Shown one piece after another: positions 46,221-59,729 of a stretch of 64,000 nucleotides of DNA (positions are counted from its first letter, which is position 1; each line of letters opens with the position of its first letter). A program made the position numbers and the translations under genes. The notes beneath the pieces were generated by a model, which worked only from the letters and a program-made list of their open reading frames with translations, did no database searches and was not told where the DNA came from. Source of the DNA: Pogostemon cablin (taxonomy: Eukaryota > Streptophyta > Magnoliopsida > Lamiales > Lamiaceae); NCBI GenBank assembly GCA_023678885.1, contig CM042985.1, positions 7,614,985 to 7,678,984 of the forward strand, given 5' to 3'.

Positions 46221-46753
46221 ATGGTAAGGACTACAGGTGAGAGTTCTGAAAGTGATAGAACTGCTGAGCAAGCAGCACTTACTGAAGAAAATAATCGTGA
46301 TGCGGTAATTACTCGACTGATGGAATTGGTAGAACGCCAGTCCCAACAAATACAACAACTAATTCAGCAAAGAGACATGGGTGGAGAACCAGAGGTTAAT
46401 ACTAATCAAAATAGACGTCAAGTAGAACGTGTGGAAATGGTTTGTGAGAGGTTTCGAAAGTTGAGCCCTCCGATATTAGAGGATGTAGCAGACCCCACAG
46501 ATGCAGAAGATTGGTTACGTACGGTGGAAAACATATTTCAATACAGTAGAATTTCAGGTAGGGACAAAGTTCTGTGTGCTTCTTTCATGCTATGAGGAAG
46601 TGTAGGCCACTGGTGGGATACCATTAAAAGTATCGAGTATGTCACGACTATGACATGAGAAAAGTTTAAAGAACTTTTCAGAAATAAGTACTTTACGGCA
46701 CCAATGAGGATGATGAAAATGAATGCATTCATACAATTGAAGCAATGTAGTAT
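46221..46753 (+). pseudogene. Gypsy gag, 5' fragment (first copy)
   Basis: Opens with an intact ATG and runs 124 residues to a TGA at 46593-46595, then continues in the same frame with further stops before being cut at the third LTR. It includes a coiled-coil-like stretch (LMELVERQSQQIQQLIQQ) and the start of the retrotransposon gag domain (DAEDWLRTVENIF). A second copy of the same region starts near 48950. Confidence 0.85.
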
Positions 46754-47026
46754 GTTAGTGTAATACCCAAGCTTTTCACTACTCATATGCCAATATAATT
46801 TAATTTTCTTATATGCATTTTATAATTATGTGATAATTATGTGGTAATTGTTTCTACATTTTATTTGTCTTTTGTATTTTATTTGATACATTTACAATAA
46901 TAATATATAAAAAAATAATAATTTGATTGAGTTGTTGGCCACTCACCCCACCATCTACCTATTATTGGGGGAATCAATTGGTAGGAGTATATATTGAATT
47001 ATTTGGGAAATCAATTATTATTTTAA

Positions 47027-47127
<101 letters not shown>

Positions 47128-48112
47128 GGTGAGTGAGTGTGGTGTAGAAAGGAGTAGTAGTGGTTGATGAGCTTGGACACCAAGTTAAAATGATGTGGAG
47201 ATTTGTGGTTTTAAAACAAAAGAAAATATATAATAATAATAATAAATAAATATAAATAAGTAGGTAAGTTGGTGCATGTGCATTGATTGGGGTGGTGGAT
47301 TTATGGACAAATTGACAACCACAAATTCATTATTAAAAAAATATATAATAATAATAATAAATAAATAAATAAATAAAAATTTTAAATTTTTTTAGCAGCC
47401 TCACCCCTATATATATGGGTGCTTGGGGTGATGTCCTTGCATCCAAATCTATCAATTAAAAAAAAGGAAGAGGTGTGCCGGAATGAAAAGAAATAAATTA
47501 GTTACGGTTCTTCACGGGTCTATAGTGTTACTATAGTCGGGGTCCAAGTAAGTAAAAGTCCAACTACAATGCATAATTATGTTGTGTGTGAATTATTTGT
47601 GATTAATATGTGTGATAATTATTTATGAAATTGTTTATAATTATTTTAATAACTTTATAAATTATTTGGGATTAATTTGTGGTACAAGTTATGAATTTAT
47701 GTGATTTTGGAAAAGTATGTTTCATATTCAATAATATTATTTGTAAATTATTTGTGATAAACTTGCGATATAAGTTTTGAATTTATTTAATTTGAAACTA
47801 TAATATTATTGTTCTATATAGATCTATGTGATTGGAAACTATTGAAAGCATATCTGTATGATTTGAAAAGATATTGGTTATAAGGATCTGTGAGATCCGA
47901 GGTAAAGTTATTGTTCTAGAAGTGGATTGGTGTGAATTGAAGTTAAATTGTTATTTTATTTTAATTAAATATTGATAATGATGTAGTAAATGATTTATGA
48001 AGCATATTTAATTGTCCTTGTTGCATACCATGAATAAACATAAAAAGTGTTTTCCCCCAAAATTAATAAGATACTAATGGTGTGTGCGGCCACTATATAT
48101 GCATCTCTGTCA

Positions 48113-48272
48113 GGGTTCGGAAAAATCATTCCCGATACTTTATTCTGAGTTCGGAAAAATCGTTCTCATTACTTTATTTGGATTCGGAAAAATCATCCCC
48201 ACCACTATGCTAGGGTTCGGAAAAATCATTCCCGACACTATATTTGGGATTCATAAAAATCATCTCCATTGA
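48113..48272. repeat. Five tandem copies of a 33-bp LTR motif
   Basis: Units built on GTTCGGAAAAATCATTCCCG followed by ACACTATATTTGG. The outer LTRs have only about two units (near 44435-44500 and 54425-54485). Confidence 0.85.
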
Positions 48273-48778
48273 CTTCAATTGGGGTGCATATCATAAGTGT
48301 GTCATGGGGATCACGCAACGTGAATAATTTTTAAAATAAAAAAAAACCAATTAGAAAAATTAGGAAATAGGTGATAGAAAACTAAATGTTTTTCATGCAC
48401 TATCATGCATGATTTCTACTTACTGAGATTTTTGTCTCACTAGTTTATGCATTGTAGGTGAGTCTGATGATATTTGAGTATGTGGTGTACTGTGCAAGTT
48501 GTGGAGCTCCTACAGGATTTTGAGAAGATGTATATAGATGACGACCTTATGGGCTAGATCGTGTGTTTATTTTGTTTCCGCTGATATTTTGTTATGTAAT
48601 ATAATAAGTATTGTTTACCAGTTTGTGTGGATTGATGTGGTGTTAGAAACCAGTTACGTATGTTGAACTGACGTGACCATTTGGTTAATAGATATATTAT
48701 AAAAAATGCAGTTTTTATAATGACAATGTTTATGTTAATTAGAGAATTATAAGTTATGCAAAGTAGGTCGTGACAAAG

Positions 48779-48790
48779 TGGTATCAGAGC
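48779..48790 (+). promoter_or_regulatory. Second Gypsy primer-binding site
   Basis: TGGTATCAGAGC, a perfect initiator-Met tRNA complement three bases after the internal LTR. Confidence 0.88.
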
Positions 48791-48949
48791 ACGGTTTTGG
48801 TCCCGCAGACTGTCTATGTACATGAACTCATTCCTTGGGAGAACAGCTTTGCATGTAAGTATTATTTTTCTTCTATGTTGTTATGTGTTTTATAAATTAT
48901 ATTGGCTATGTGATGTAGGACTCGTAAGTAGTAAACAAAATAGTAAGGA

Positions 48950-51900
48950 CTACGGGTGAAAGTTCTGAAAGTGATAGAACTGCTGAACAAGCAAACTTAC
49001 TGAAAAAAATAATCGTGATGCGGTGATTACTCGACTGATGGAATTAATAGAACGCCAGTCCCATCAGATACAACAATTAATTCAGCAAAGATACATGGGT
49101 GGACAACTAGAGGTTAATGCTAATTAAAATAGACGTCAACTAAAACGTGTGGAAATAGCTTGTGAAAGGTTTCGAAAGCTGAACCACCCAATATTATAGA
49201 ATGCAGCAGACCCCACAGATGCAGAGGACTGGTTACGTACGATGAAAAACATATTTCAATACAGTAGAATTTCAGATGGGGACAGAGTGTTGTGTGCTTC
49301 TTTCATTCTATGAGGAAGTGCAGGCCACTGGTGGGATACCATTAAACGTGTCTAGGATGTCACGATTATAACATGGAAAAAGTTTAAAGAACTTTTTAAA
49401 AATAAGTACTTTACGGCACCAGTGAGAATGATGAAGGTGAATGAATTCATACAGTTGAAGCAGGGTGGTATGTCAGTCACAAATTACCTTCGTAAGTTTG
49501 AACAGTTGTAGAGATTTGCAGAACACATGGTGAGTACGAAGGCATTGAAAGTGGAAAGGTTCGTGGAAGGTTTAAGACCTGAGCTTTTCAGAGATTTGAG
49601 TATGGCAGGATTGCAAGGAGCAACATACTCACAAGTTGCAGAAATGGCTCAAATTGCTGAACAAGCAGAAATAAGGATCAGACAAGCGCAGGCTATCAGA
49701 CATAAATTTCAACAGAAACCAGTGTAGCAGTTTGAGAGAAATGATAGGAGGTCGATGCCATTTCAGAGACCGAAATCAAATATTCAGGTGGAGCAAGGAC
49801 AAGGAGAACCAAACAAGCATCCCAAATTAGATCAGGGTAAAGTACCACCGGCATCGCCATTACCGATATGTCCTAATTATTTTAGACCACATGGTGGAGA
49901 GTGTCATAATCCTCCAAGAACGTGTTACACATGCGGGGAGAAAGGACATATGGCTATTACTTGTTCTAAGAAAGGAAAGCAGGGACAGCAAGGAAGAGCT
50001 CCAGCTAGGGTGTACACTTTGACACGGGAGGAGGCAGATGTGAATCCCTCCGTTGTCATGGGTAAGTTTGCTATTTTTAGTACTTCTACATATGTGTTAT
50101 TTGATTCTGGAGCAACATATTAATTTGTATCCACTGAGTATATGAGGAAGTTGGGTAGAACATCTAACTTAATATGAGATAATTATGAAGTAATGATACC
50201 TTCTGGTGAACCAAAACAAACTAATCAACTTCTTCAAGGTTGTGTTATTCCTATTGAAGGGAGACAACACCTCGCTAACTTGATTGTGTTAAGTATGAAT
50301 GATTATGATATCATCTTAGGCATGGATTGACTGTCAAAGTACGGTGCTACAATAGATTATCAGAAGAAGAGTATTATTTTTCAGCCATTGAAGGGAGAAC
50401 CATTTACTTTTGTTGGGATCAAGAAGAACTTCAGATTTCCTATGAAATCAGCAACAAAAGCACAACAGTTGTTGGAAAATGGTTGTGAGGGGTATCTGGT
50501 GAGCGTGATGAATATTGAGGGACAATAATGTCCAGTCCTCGGTGATGTATCAGTCGTTCGGGAATACCCAGAGGTATTTCCAGATGATCTTCCAGGTTTG
50601 CCACCAGAACGGGAAATTGAGTTTGTTATTGAGCTGCAACCGGGAACTGCACTTATATCTAAAGCGCCATATAGAATGGCACCAGCTGAATTGAAAGAAT
50701 TGAAGATACAGTTGCAGGAGTTACTAGACAAAGGATTTATCCGACCTAATTTCTCACCTTGGGGAGCACCAGTTCTTTTTGTTCGAAAGAAGGATGGCAC
50801 GTTATAAATGTGCATCGATTACCAGAACTTAACAAAGTTACAATCAAGAATAAGTATCCATTGCCCGACATTGATGACCTGTTCGATCAATTATAGAGTG
50901 TCGTTATCTTTTCAAAGATTGATTTGTGGTTGGGATATCACCAATTGAAGATTAAAGAGGAGGATATTCCGAAGACTGCATTTAGTACAAGGTATGGGCA
51001 TTTTGAATTTTTGGTGATGTCGTTTAATTTGACAAATGCTCCGACAGCATTTATTGGATTTGATGAATAGAGTATTTTAGGAATTTCTCGATAAGTTTGT
51101 GATTATGTTTATCGATGATATTCTGATTTACTCTAAGAATAAGGAGGATCATGCTTTACACTTAAGAAAGGTGTTAGAGATTCTGAAGGAGAAGCAGTTA
51201 TATGCGAAGTTTAAGAAATGTGAATTTTGGTTGGATCGAGTTATTTTCTTGGTCACGTAGTATCGGGAGAAGGAATTTCGGTGGATCCAAGTAAAGTTAA
51301 AGCAATCCATGATTGGCCACAACCCTCAAATCCCACTGAGGTTCGTAGCTTTCTTGGATTGGCTAGATATTATCGAAGGTTTGTTGAAGAATTCTCCAAG
51401 ATTGCTTCACAATTAACGCAGTTGACCAGGAAGAATGTGAGGTTCACATGGACGGAGGCGTGTGAACAGAGTTTTCAGGAATTGAAGAGACGGTTGACAT
51501 CAGCACCTATCTTAACAATTCCTTAGGAGATAGCAAATTTCAAGGTTTATAGTGATGCTTCGAAGAATGGTCTTGGATGTGTATTGATGCAAAATGGGAA
51601 AGTAATAGCATATACATCCAGACAACTAAGTGAGTACGAGAAGAACTACCCAACTCATGATTTGGAGTTAGCTGCAGTGGTGTTTGAACTCAAAATTTGG
51701 AGGCATTATCTATATGGGTACGTTGTGAAATTTATATTGATCATAAGAGTTTGAAGTACTTCTTCACTCAAAAAGAGTTGAACATGAGGCAAAGAAGATG
51801 GTTGGAACTGGTGAAGGACTACGACTGTGTTATTAATTATCATTCGGGTAAAGCCAATGTCGTTGCTGATGCATTGAGCCGAAAGGAAATATAGAGTGTG

Positions 51901-53392
51901 GCTTCCATAAGCCTAAATCAGAAACCAGAGTTGCTTGACTTGCAAAGATTGGGTGTGGAGATTATTCAGGAAGGATCGTTGGAAGCAAAGATGGCAGCTT
52001 TGACACTTCGACCAACTTTGATGGATAAGATTCGACAAGGACAAGAGGTGGATAAGTTGTTTGACAAGATAAAGAATAATAGCAGCTCTGGAAAGTCTTT
52101 TGACTTTCAATTAAGAGATGATGGAGTGATTCATTATAGAGGTCGATTATGTCTACTGAAGTGGACGACATTCGAAAGGAAGTGATGTCAGAAGCTCATT
52201 CAACATCGTACTCTATACATCCAGTAGCTATTAAGATGTATAGAGACTTGAAGTTATATTATTGGTGGCCAAGGATGAAGAGAGATGTCGCTCAATATGT
52301 GGAACAATGTTTGACTTGTCAGCAAGTCAAGGCCGAGCATCAGAGACCAGCAGGAACTTTACATCCTTTATTTATTCCAGAATGGAAATGGGAGAATATC
52401 ACTATAGATTCACTGGACTACTGAAGACAGTGAAAGATCACAATGCCATTTGGGTTATTGTGGATCATTTAACTAAGTCAGCCCATTTTTTTTCTATTGC
52501 TTCTACGTACTCTATGGATTGTTATGCCTAACTATATATTCAGGAGATTGTCAGACTCCATGGAGTACCACTTACCATTGTATCAGACAGAGATATGAGA
52601 TTCTTGTCTGCTTTCTGGAAGAGTTTGCATAAGGCGTTAGGAATACAGTTATCTTTCAGCACAACATTTTATCCATAGATAGATGGTCAATCAGAGCGTA
52701 CAATACAAATTTTGGAGGATATGCTCAGAGTATATGTGTTAGATTTTCAAGGTCAGTGGAGTAAATTTTTGCCTTTGATAGAGTTTTCGTACAATAACAG
52801 ATACCAGTCTACTATTGGGATGGCACCATATAAAGCATTGTACGGGAGAAAGTGTAGGTCTCCAGTACATTGAGATGAAATTAGAGAGAGAAAACTTTTG
52901 GGTCCAGACTTGATTCGTGAAATATCAGAAGCTATTACTCACATTCAAACGAAGATGAAAAGTGCTCAGGATCGTCAGAAAAATTATGCCGACAAATGGA
53001 GAAGGGAATTGGAATTTGAAGTGGGTGATCAGGTACTCTTGAAAGTATCTCCAATGAAAGGGGTAATGCGGTTTGGAAGGAAAGGAAAACTTAGTCCAAG
53101 ATATGTGGGACCGTTCACTATCATTGAGAGAGTTTGAAGTGTTGCATATAGGTTTGAATTACCAGCGTCCATGTCAAGAGTACACGACGTGTTTTATGTG
53201 TTTGTGTTGAGAAAGTATGTTCCGATTCCATCTCATATTCTCAGGCAGGAACTAGTTGAGTTAAAAGAATATTTGAGTTATGAGGAAATACCAGTTGAAA
53301 TCTTACGACGAGAAGTGAAGAAGCTCAGAAATAAAGAGATACAATTAGTGAAGGTGTTGTGGAGGAACCAATTAGTTGAGGAGGCTACTTGA
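48950..53392 (+). pseudogene. Gypsy gag-pol, second copy, degenerate
   Basis: The gag start duplicates 46221-46753 but lacks the ATG (ATA) and is frameshifted. It shares the in-frame TGA (49311-49313) with the first copy. Downstream, in order, are the gag core (49440-49720), a CX2CX4HX4C zinc knuckle (CYTCGEKGHMAITC near 49922), the protease DSGAT motif near 50105, reverse transcriptase from about 50590 to 51190 with a FIDDILIYS-like active site near 51110, RNase H (51540-51890), the integrase zinc finger (about 52190-52325), core (to about 52870) and a C-terminal chromodomain-like tail (53171-53392). Stops and frameshifts occur in every domain. Described only; no reading frame is restored. 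Confidence 0.88.
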
Positions 53393-53479
53393 CAAAGAGA
53401 AGATGAAATGATGGCTAAGTATCCAGAACTCTTCAGGTAAGTAAATTTCGAGCACGAAATTTTTATAAGGTGGGGAGAA

Positions 53480-53783
53480 TGTAATACCGGAGTTTCTCGC
53501 TACTCATGTGCCAATATAATTTAATTTATGTGCATTTTATAATTATGTGGTAAATTTTTTTATATTTTATTTTTCTTTATATTTTATTTGATACATCCGT
53601 GCTAAAAATGATGATAATATGTGAATATATGTGTGCATAAATATTTACATGCGTTAATTTGGATAATAATAATAATAAATATATAATATATAAGTAGTGA
53701 AGTTGGTGTTCTTATTAATAATAATAATTATTACTATTATTATAATAAATATATATTATATATAATTAGTGGAGTTAGTGTTC

Positions 53784-53844
<61 letters not shown>

Positions 53845-54828
53845 GATGATGATGATGATGATGATGAGTGTGCTTGGTGGTGGAATGACTCAAACAACCA
53901 CATATATATTTAATAAAAAAAAATTAAGTTTGGTGATAGATTAGTGCTTTCCACCACCCTATTTTCCTATATACATGGGTTGCAAAACCTATTTTGGCAG
54001 TGAACTGAAAACGCAGCATGTACCTGCGAAATAAAGAGGAGAGAAATAAGAGAGAAGAGCGAGAATATAAAGAGAGAAAGAGGAGAGAGAGAGGAGTGCG
54101 TGAGTGCTGGAACGTGCGTGTCGAAGCAGATTAATTACAATTCTTCACGAGGTCTATAATATTATTATTGTCGGAGTTCAAGTAAGTAGATGTCCAACTA
54201 CAATGTATAAACATGTTGTGTGTGATTTATTTGTGATTAATATGGGATGATTATGTCATGAATTATTTGTAATTAAATATTGATATTGATATCATAAATG
54301 ATATGATGCACATTTAATTGTCCTAGTTGCATACCATGCATAATCATGAAAAGTGTTTTCTTCAAAATTAATAAGATACTAATAGTGTGTGCAACCACTA
54401 TATATACATCTCTGCGGGAGTGATGAAAAATCGTTCTCAACACTATATTCGGGGTTCGAAAAATCATCCTCATTGAGCTCATTTGGGGTGCATATCATAA
54501 GTGTGTCGTGGGGATCCCGCAATGTGAACAATTTTCAAAATAAAAGAGACAAACTAGAAAGATTAGAATATAAATGCATTTTCATGCACTATCATGCATG
54601 ATTTCTGTTTACTGAGATTTTATCTCACTAGTTTATGCATTGTAGGTGAAATCGAACACAAGGCTGGTGGCTGGGTCCCGTCAGATCCTGAGAGTTGTAT
54701 ACATGGATGACGACCTATTGGTCGGGCCGGCGTATTGAGCTATTTTGTGAAAATTGTATTGTATAAAAAAGAAGGAAAATGAATATTTATTATTGTTTAT
54801 TATTGGTGATGAAAATTGAGGCGTGACA
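53480..54828 (+). repeat. Right LTR of Gypsy element
   Basis: 1349 bp, TGTAATACCGG...GGCGTGACA, preceded by the purine tract AAGGTGGGGAGAA and followed by ACCAT. Shows the empty sites for both solo LTRs in the left LTR. Confidence 0.9.
53784..53867. repeat. (AAT)n(GAT)n microsatellite in right LTR
   Basis: About 17 AAT units then about ten GAT units. Confidence 0.95.
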
Positions 54829-54833
54829 ACCAT
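54829..54833. repeat. Gypsy target-site duplication, right copy
   Basis: ACCAT, matching 42501-42505. Confidence 0.8.
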
Positions 54834-54989
54834 TTTACCTTTGGGGGTGTTGCGCCAAGAACCGGAGCACTATCGGGGCATTTTACGTCTTGCGGGAAGA
54901 GATCCAATCTCGTTTCTTTATTTCTTGTATTTTATTTATTACTTTTCAGTATTCATATTGTAAAGGGATTGTCTGGTGCACCCCATATT
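54834..54989 (-). repeat. Start of an older minus-strand LTR split by the Gypsy element
   Basis: Read on the minus strand from 54989 it begins TGTTGGGAATATGGGGTGCACC, a common Copia LTR start. It is homologous to the arms of 40348-40583. The sequence left of 42501 looks like its continuation, so the Gypsy element inserted into this LTR. Confidence 0.6.
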
Positions 54990-55485
54990 CCCAACAGTTT
55001 ATACATAGTACTTCATTTATTTTGAGTTGATATTAGGTGTGCTATGGTGCAATAGTGTGTATAACTTTTATTTTATTTTGTATAAATGTTATTTTATTTT
55101 GTATACGTATTTCTTAATAATTGTATATTTTTTCATACTAAACTTTTCATTAAAAAAACTAACATCTATATGTGTATAACTTTTTATTCAATAGTGTATA
55201 CATGTTTTTCAATAATTCTATATTTTTTTACACTCAAATTTTAATTAAAAAAACTAACAATTAAATTGTATATATTTTTTTTCATAATTGTATATGTTTT
55301 TGTTTATATTTGTATATATTTTTTAAAGTGGGTACACTCGGGTGCACAGTATAATTAGTCATTTCTTTTTTTATAGTAAATCAAATCAACACAAAATAAT
55401 TACTTTATTTTTATGAAACTCATATATAATTAGTAGCGGATGCAAGAAAAAAATAGAGATACAATATGTTATTATAAAAATATTA

Positions 55486-55687
55486 CTCTTTTCGTCCCCA
55501 TAAGTTACACACGTATTTTTTTGTGTGTGCAAAAATTAAGAAAAATATTTTTTATATTTAAAGATGTGTAAAATTGTTGAGATGTAAAAAGTTATAGTAT
55601 TTTAATTAATTTAAAAAAAAATATTTATAAAGTTATTGATGAAGGGATCAAAAGAAAATTGTAAAATAAATAGAGGGACGAAGAGAG
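55486..55687. mobile_element. Stowaway-like MITE, 202 bp
   Basis: TA-bounded; left CTCTTTTCGTCCCC, right inverse GGGACGAAGAGAG. Non-coding. Confidence 0.8.
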
Positions 55688-55779
55688 TACTATTTAATGT
55701 TCAAAACCGTACGATAAATAAAGCAACACTACTAAATTATAATTACTGTTGGACTCCTAAAAATATTACTCTCTTCGCT

Positions 55780-56109
55780 CCAAGTTAGTATTTATCAAGG
55801 GTAATTAAATAAAATTGATAATGGTGTAACAAAAGTAAGTTATTTCATGACTAAAATAAAGGCAAAAACTTGTGTGCATTCGGCGCACGACGCACACTTT
55901 GTGCGCCTTTAAAATTTTGTATTTAATTGTACACTATTTAGTATCCAAGTTGGTATTTATCAAGGGTAATTAAATAAAATTGATAATGGTGCAACAAAAG
56001 TAAGTTATTTCATGACTAAAATAAAGGCAAAAACTTGTGTGCAGTCGGGCGCACGAGGCACACTCCGTGCGCCTTTAAAATTTTGTGTTTAATTTTATAC
56101 CATTTAGTA
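55780..56109. repeat. 165-bp direct tandem duplication
   Basis: Two units, from CCAAGTTAGTATTTATCAAGG (55780) and CCAAGTTGGTATTTATCAAGG (55945), nearly identical over their length. Differences cluster in the GC-rich centre (CGGCGCACGACGCACAC against CGGGCGCACGAGGCACAC). Confidence 0.88.
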
Positions 56110-56304
56110 TAAAGATGCGTGCCTTTATTTTCTGAAGAAAAATAAAAAAAAATATTAATAAAAAGTGTATACCCTTTAGAGTAAAATGATGTACCCTTAC
56201 TAATTAAACTGTACGAAATATATCATTTAGAACAAAATAATATAACCTTATCCATAATACTACTAAATTTTAAAAGCGCACGGTGTGCATCGATGCACAC
56301 AAGC
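56033..56304. mobile_element. Possible MITE with CTTGTGTGCA ends
   Basis: The left end ACTTGTGTGCAGTCGG...CCGTGCGCCTTTAAAATTTT and the right end, inverted, CTTGTGTGCATCGATGCACACCGTGCGC form an imperfect terminal inverted repeat of about 45 bp. The left end is also present in the preceding tandem unit. I found no convincing target duplication. Confidence 0.45.
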
Positions 56305-56902
56305 ACTCCTAAATATAAAGCAACTACATTTATAATGACCAGAGGTAATATTTTTAATAAAAAAAATTAATTAAAAGAGGTAATATTTTCAATAAAAAAA
56401 CTAATTAAAATATTGTAGAATGATTTTATCGCGTCTCAAAGTATAACTAATTTTGTACATAAAAAAATGTTTATGAAACTTCCATATAAAATTCATACTG
56501 TGTCGATAAGGAATTTTTTTCTTCGAAAAATAATATTTATCCTGTAATAAAATTATTATTCTCGACGTTTAATTCTTAATTTTATTTTTCTTAATCCAAT
56601 TTTCTCCATTATATTAAAAAAAAAAAAAAAAAACTCTTTCTGAATTCTGATAGTCCAATGACAACCTACTTATCGTGCGCGCGACCGCACCCAAATCCTC
56701 CCTCTAACCCGAATCAAACGAGTAAAAAATATCTACACCCTTCGAAACTACTAATATAGTGTTATTCCCTAACCCTAGAGGGCCTAGACCCCTCTTCTTC
56801 CTCTTCGCCTTTCCTCTCGCTCTTACGCTGAACAACCAACTCATAGTTTTTAGGGCATAACTTTCACTCTGATTTTCTCATTTTGCATAGAGGATTTCTG
56901 GT

Positions 56903-59729
56903 ATGTACGGTCAAGAAGGTGACGGATCTGGTGCGCCGCCTTCGGGTGGAGGTTATGGTGGTGGATATGGCGGCTCCGAAGGCGGAGGAGGATACGGAGG
57001 TTACGGTGGTGGAGGATACGGAAATCGTTCTGGCGGTGGTGGAGGATATGGTGGAAGAGGAGGCGGCGGCGGTGGCGGCGGTTATGGTGGTAATAGAGGT
57101 ATTTTAGTTTGATATATGTTGTCGTTAATTTTAGTAGATATTATCTTTTGGTAAACTGTTACATGTGGTTCATTTTTCTCTGATTTTAGGATCAGGTGGT
57201 GGATATCAAGGAGATCGTGGCGGGCGCGGTGGAGGTGGAGGCGGAGGCGGTGGTAGAGGAGGCGGCCGAGGTGGTGGAAGTGGTAGGGATGGTGATTGGC
57301 GCTGTCCTAATCAAAGGTAACAGCGATTGTTTAGGTTTTCCTTCCAATTTTCTCCGCGTTTTACTTTTGTGACAGATGGTATCGATAAAATTGGAGGCCA
57401 TGAGAAACACTTTCTGCTGTTAATTATGAACACAGCCTTGTTATGGGGATTAGCTATGTTTCTCATCTCATCTTATTGAAGCGAGTAAATTCAAATCTTG
57501 GAAAATTTCAGTTCGGTACATAGTGTGTGATTGTTACTGTATTAGTTTGAATGTCAAACTGATGCGGGGTTTTGGTTTCAAATCTAGGGAATATGTTTTG
57601 GTTTCATAGGAAGTGATATAAACCAGGTTCATGATTTTGGTTGTAGGGTTAAATTTTGTGCTGCTCACGGTTTCTTTTCTGCCATCTGTGCCTCTTTTGC
57701 TTTGAACTGCATTATAAATTGGGTTTGGTATTATAATGTGGTCATCTTCAATTTCTTACAGTTCTGATACCCTCTGTCAACCATCTTTTGAGTTCTGATG
57801 ACTGTTTGACCATTTATGATCATGTATAATTGAATACTACAACTGCCCCAGTTGTTAAAACATAAGTACTCTGGTTCAGTGCAGATATTCTTTTGGTGGA
57901 ACTTGTTTATATTCTTATTCACAATGTCACATGGATAATTGAATGTTATTAGATTTGACTTTCAAAATTCCATGTTTCGTTATGTGTTGGTAATAATTGA
58001 TAATGACATCTATGAATGTAGCTGCGGTAATGTGAACTTTGCTCGGAGAACTGAGTGTAACAAATGTGGGGCCCCGTCTCCAGCTGGTAGTGATGATCGT
58101 GGGGGTAGAGGTGGTGGTGGCGGCCATAACAGAGGTGGAAGAGGTGGAGGTTATGAGAACAATAGGGGTGGTAGAGGTAACTATCAAGATAGTGGTAGTG
58201 GCCGCAGCGGTAATGGGTATGATGGTGGAAATGGTAGGGGTGGTTCTTATGGTGGTAATCAAGGAAGGGATGATGGTGGTTATGGACAGGGTCCTCAAGG
58301 TGCTCCTCCATCATATGATGGAGCTGGTGGAAGCTATGCACAACCCCCCAATGCATACGGTGGTAACCCTAGTTACGCCCCTGATATGGTTCCACCTCCT
58401 ACGAGTTATACTGGTGGTCCTAATTCATATCCTCCTTCATATGGTGCCCCTGCTGGTTATGGGGGTGATACTTATGGTGATAGCCGGGGTGGTGCACCAG
58501 CTGCCCATGGTGGAGGTCCTCGGAACCCTGGAGGTTATGGTGGTGCTCCAGCAGAGGCTCCAGAAAAAGTCAAGCAATGTGATGAAAACTGTGGGGATAC
58601 CTGTGATAATTCAAGAATTTACATATCAAATTTGCCCCCAGATGTTACTATTGATGAGCTCAGAGAACTGTTTGGAAGTATCGGCCAAGTAAATGCAAAT
58701 TCCGTATCTTACATCCTTTTAGTAATTTTAGTATTATTTAAATGCCGACAGGTTTTAATCTGAAAGTATCATTTAGTTGTGTACATTTGTTTGTGAGGAT
58801 ATCTTTGTGTCATCTACTCGTGTAGACTCTGACGCGGACCTTTATTTGCTTCATTAAGATCACTTGTTCTCATCCGGGGTTTGGGAGCCTTCTTTTGTTC
58901 AAATTTAGGGAATAAATTGCCAAGACAGATTATATTTGTTATGGTGTTGGCTTCCTATAATGGAAGCGGGTTCAGCTTCATGCAGTTGGGTGTTGGATTA
59001 AGTACTTTCTGTCTCTGAATGCTAGGTTGCAAGAATCAAGCAAAAGCGAGGGTACAAGGATCAGTGGCCCTGGAGCATCAAGCTATACACAGATGAACAA
59101 GGAAACAACAAAGGAGATGCAGTTTTATCTTATGAAGATCCATCTGCTGCACATTCAGCCGGTGGTTTCTTTAATAGTATGTTCTTGCCTCTGGATTTTC
59201 CTGGTTTTGAGCCCATCCCCTTTTCTTCTTTTTGGCTGTAATTAGTTATCAATTTTCTTTACAGTGCATGACATGAGAGGGCATAAAATTAGTGTTTCAA
59301 TGGCTGAAAAATCTGCTCCAAAGGCTCCATCATATGGTTCTGGGTAAGTTGATATTTTTCTTAATGCTCATTGACTGTCCATTCCAAATGTAAAAATTAC
59401 TAAACAATTACTCAGCTGGGGTTTGAAGTTTTCATTTTTTAATTATTTACGGCTCTTAAACTTCTATTACGGCTATGTTTGTTAGTTGCTCGGTGGTTTT
59501 CCTTGTTCGCTTTTCTTTTTTCTGTTCATACAGGTTATAAACGTTGAAAATTTTGAGGTATACTAGTTGTGCATTGGCTTGATACTTATATTTGATTGAT
59601 TACTTTCTTGGCAGCGGCGGTGGTAGAGGCAACTATGGAGGTGATAGACGCAGAGACAATTATCGAGATGGTGGTTCTTCTGGTCCAGATAGACATTATC
59701 ATGGTGGAAATCGCTCACGTCCATATTAA
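56903..59729 (+). CDS. TAF15b: TAF15b-like FUS/TAF15 RNA-binding protein
   Basis: Plant TAF15b-type proteins belong to the FET group and link TFIID and RNA processing in the nucleus. Six exons: 56903-57098, 57190-57316, 58022-58688, 59026-59176, 59265-59343 and 59615-59729, all GT/AG and in phase, giving 444 residues. Residues 1-98 are a Gly/Tyr/Arg-rich low-complexity segment. A RanBP2-type zinc finger (about 101-125; DWRCPNQSCGNVNFARRTEC and then NKCG) is split by intron 2. A second RGG and Pro/Tyr-rich segment fills exon 3 to residue 290. The RRM begins at RIYISNLPP (306) and continues through GYKDQWPWSIKLYTD and GDAVLSYED to about 388. The C-terminus is again Gly/Arg-rich, ending NRSRPY. 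Intron 2 is long (705 bp). Antisense and alternate frames over the Gly-rich DNA are shadows. Confidence 0.95.

Larger units (their letters stand above)
54990..56902. other. Intergenic DNA upstream of the TAF15b-like gene
   Basis: AT-rich with a MITE, a 165-bp tandem repeat and an inverted-repeat element listed separately. The last 300 bp, with CT-rich blocks near 56790-56830, probably include the TAF15b-like promoter and 5' UTR. Confidence 0.5.

Noticed and set aside
57949..58356. His-rich minus-strand frame
   Set aside because: Antisense of the Gly-rich exon 3 of the TAF15b-like gene.
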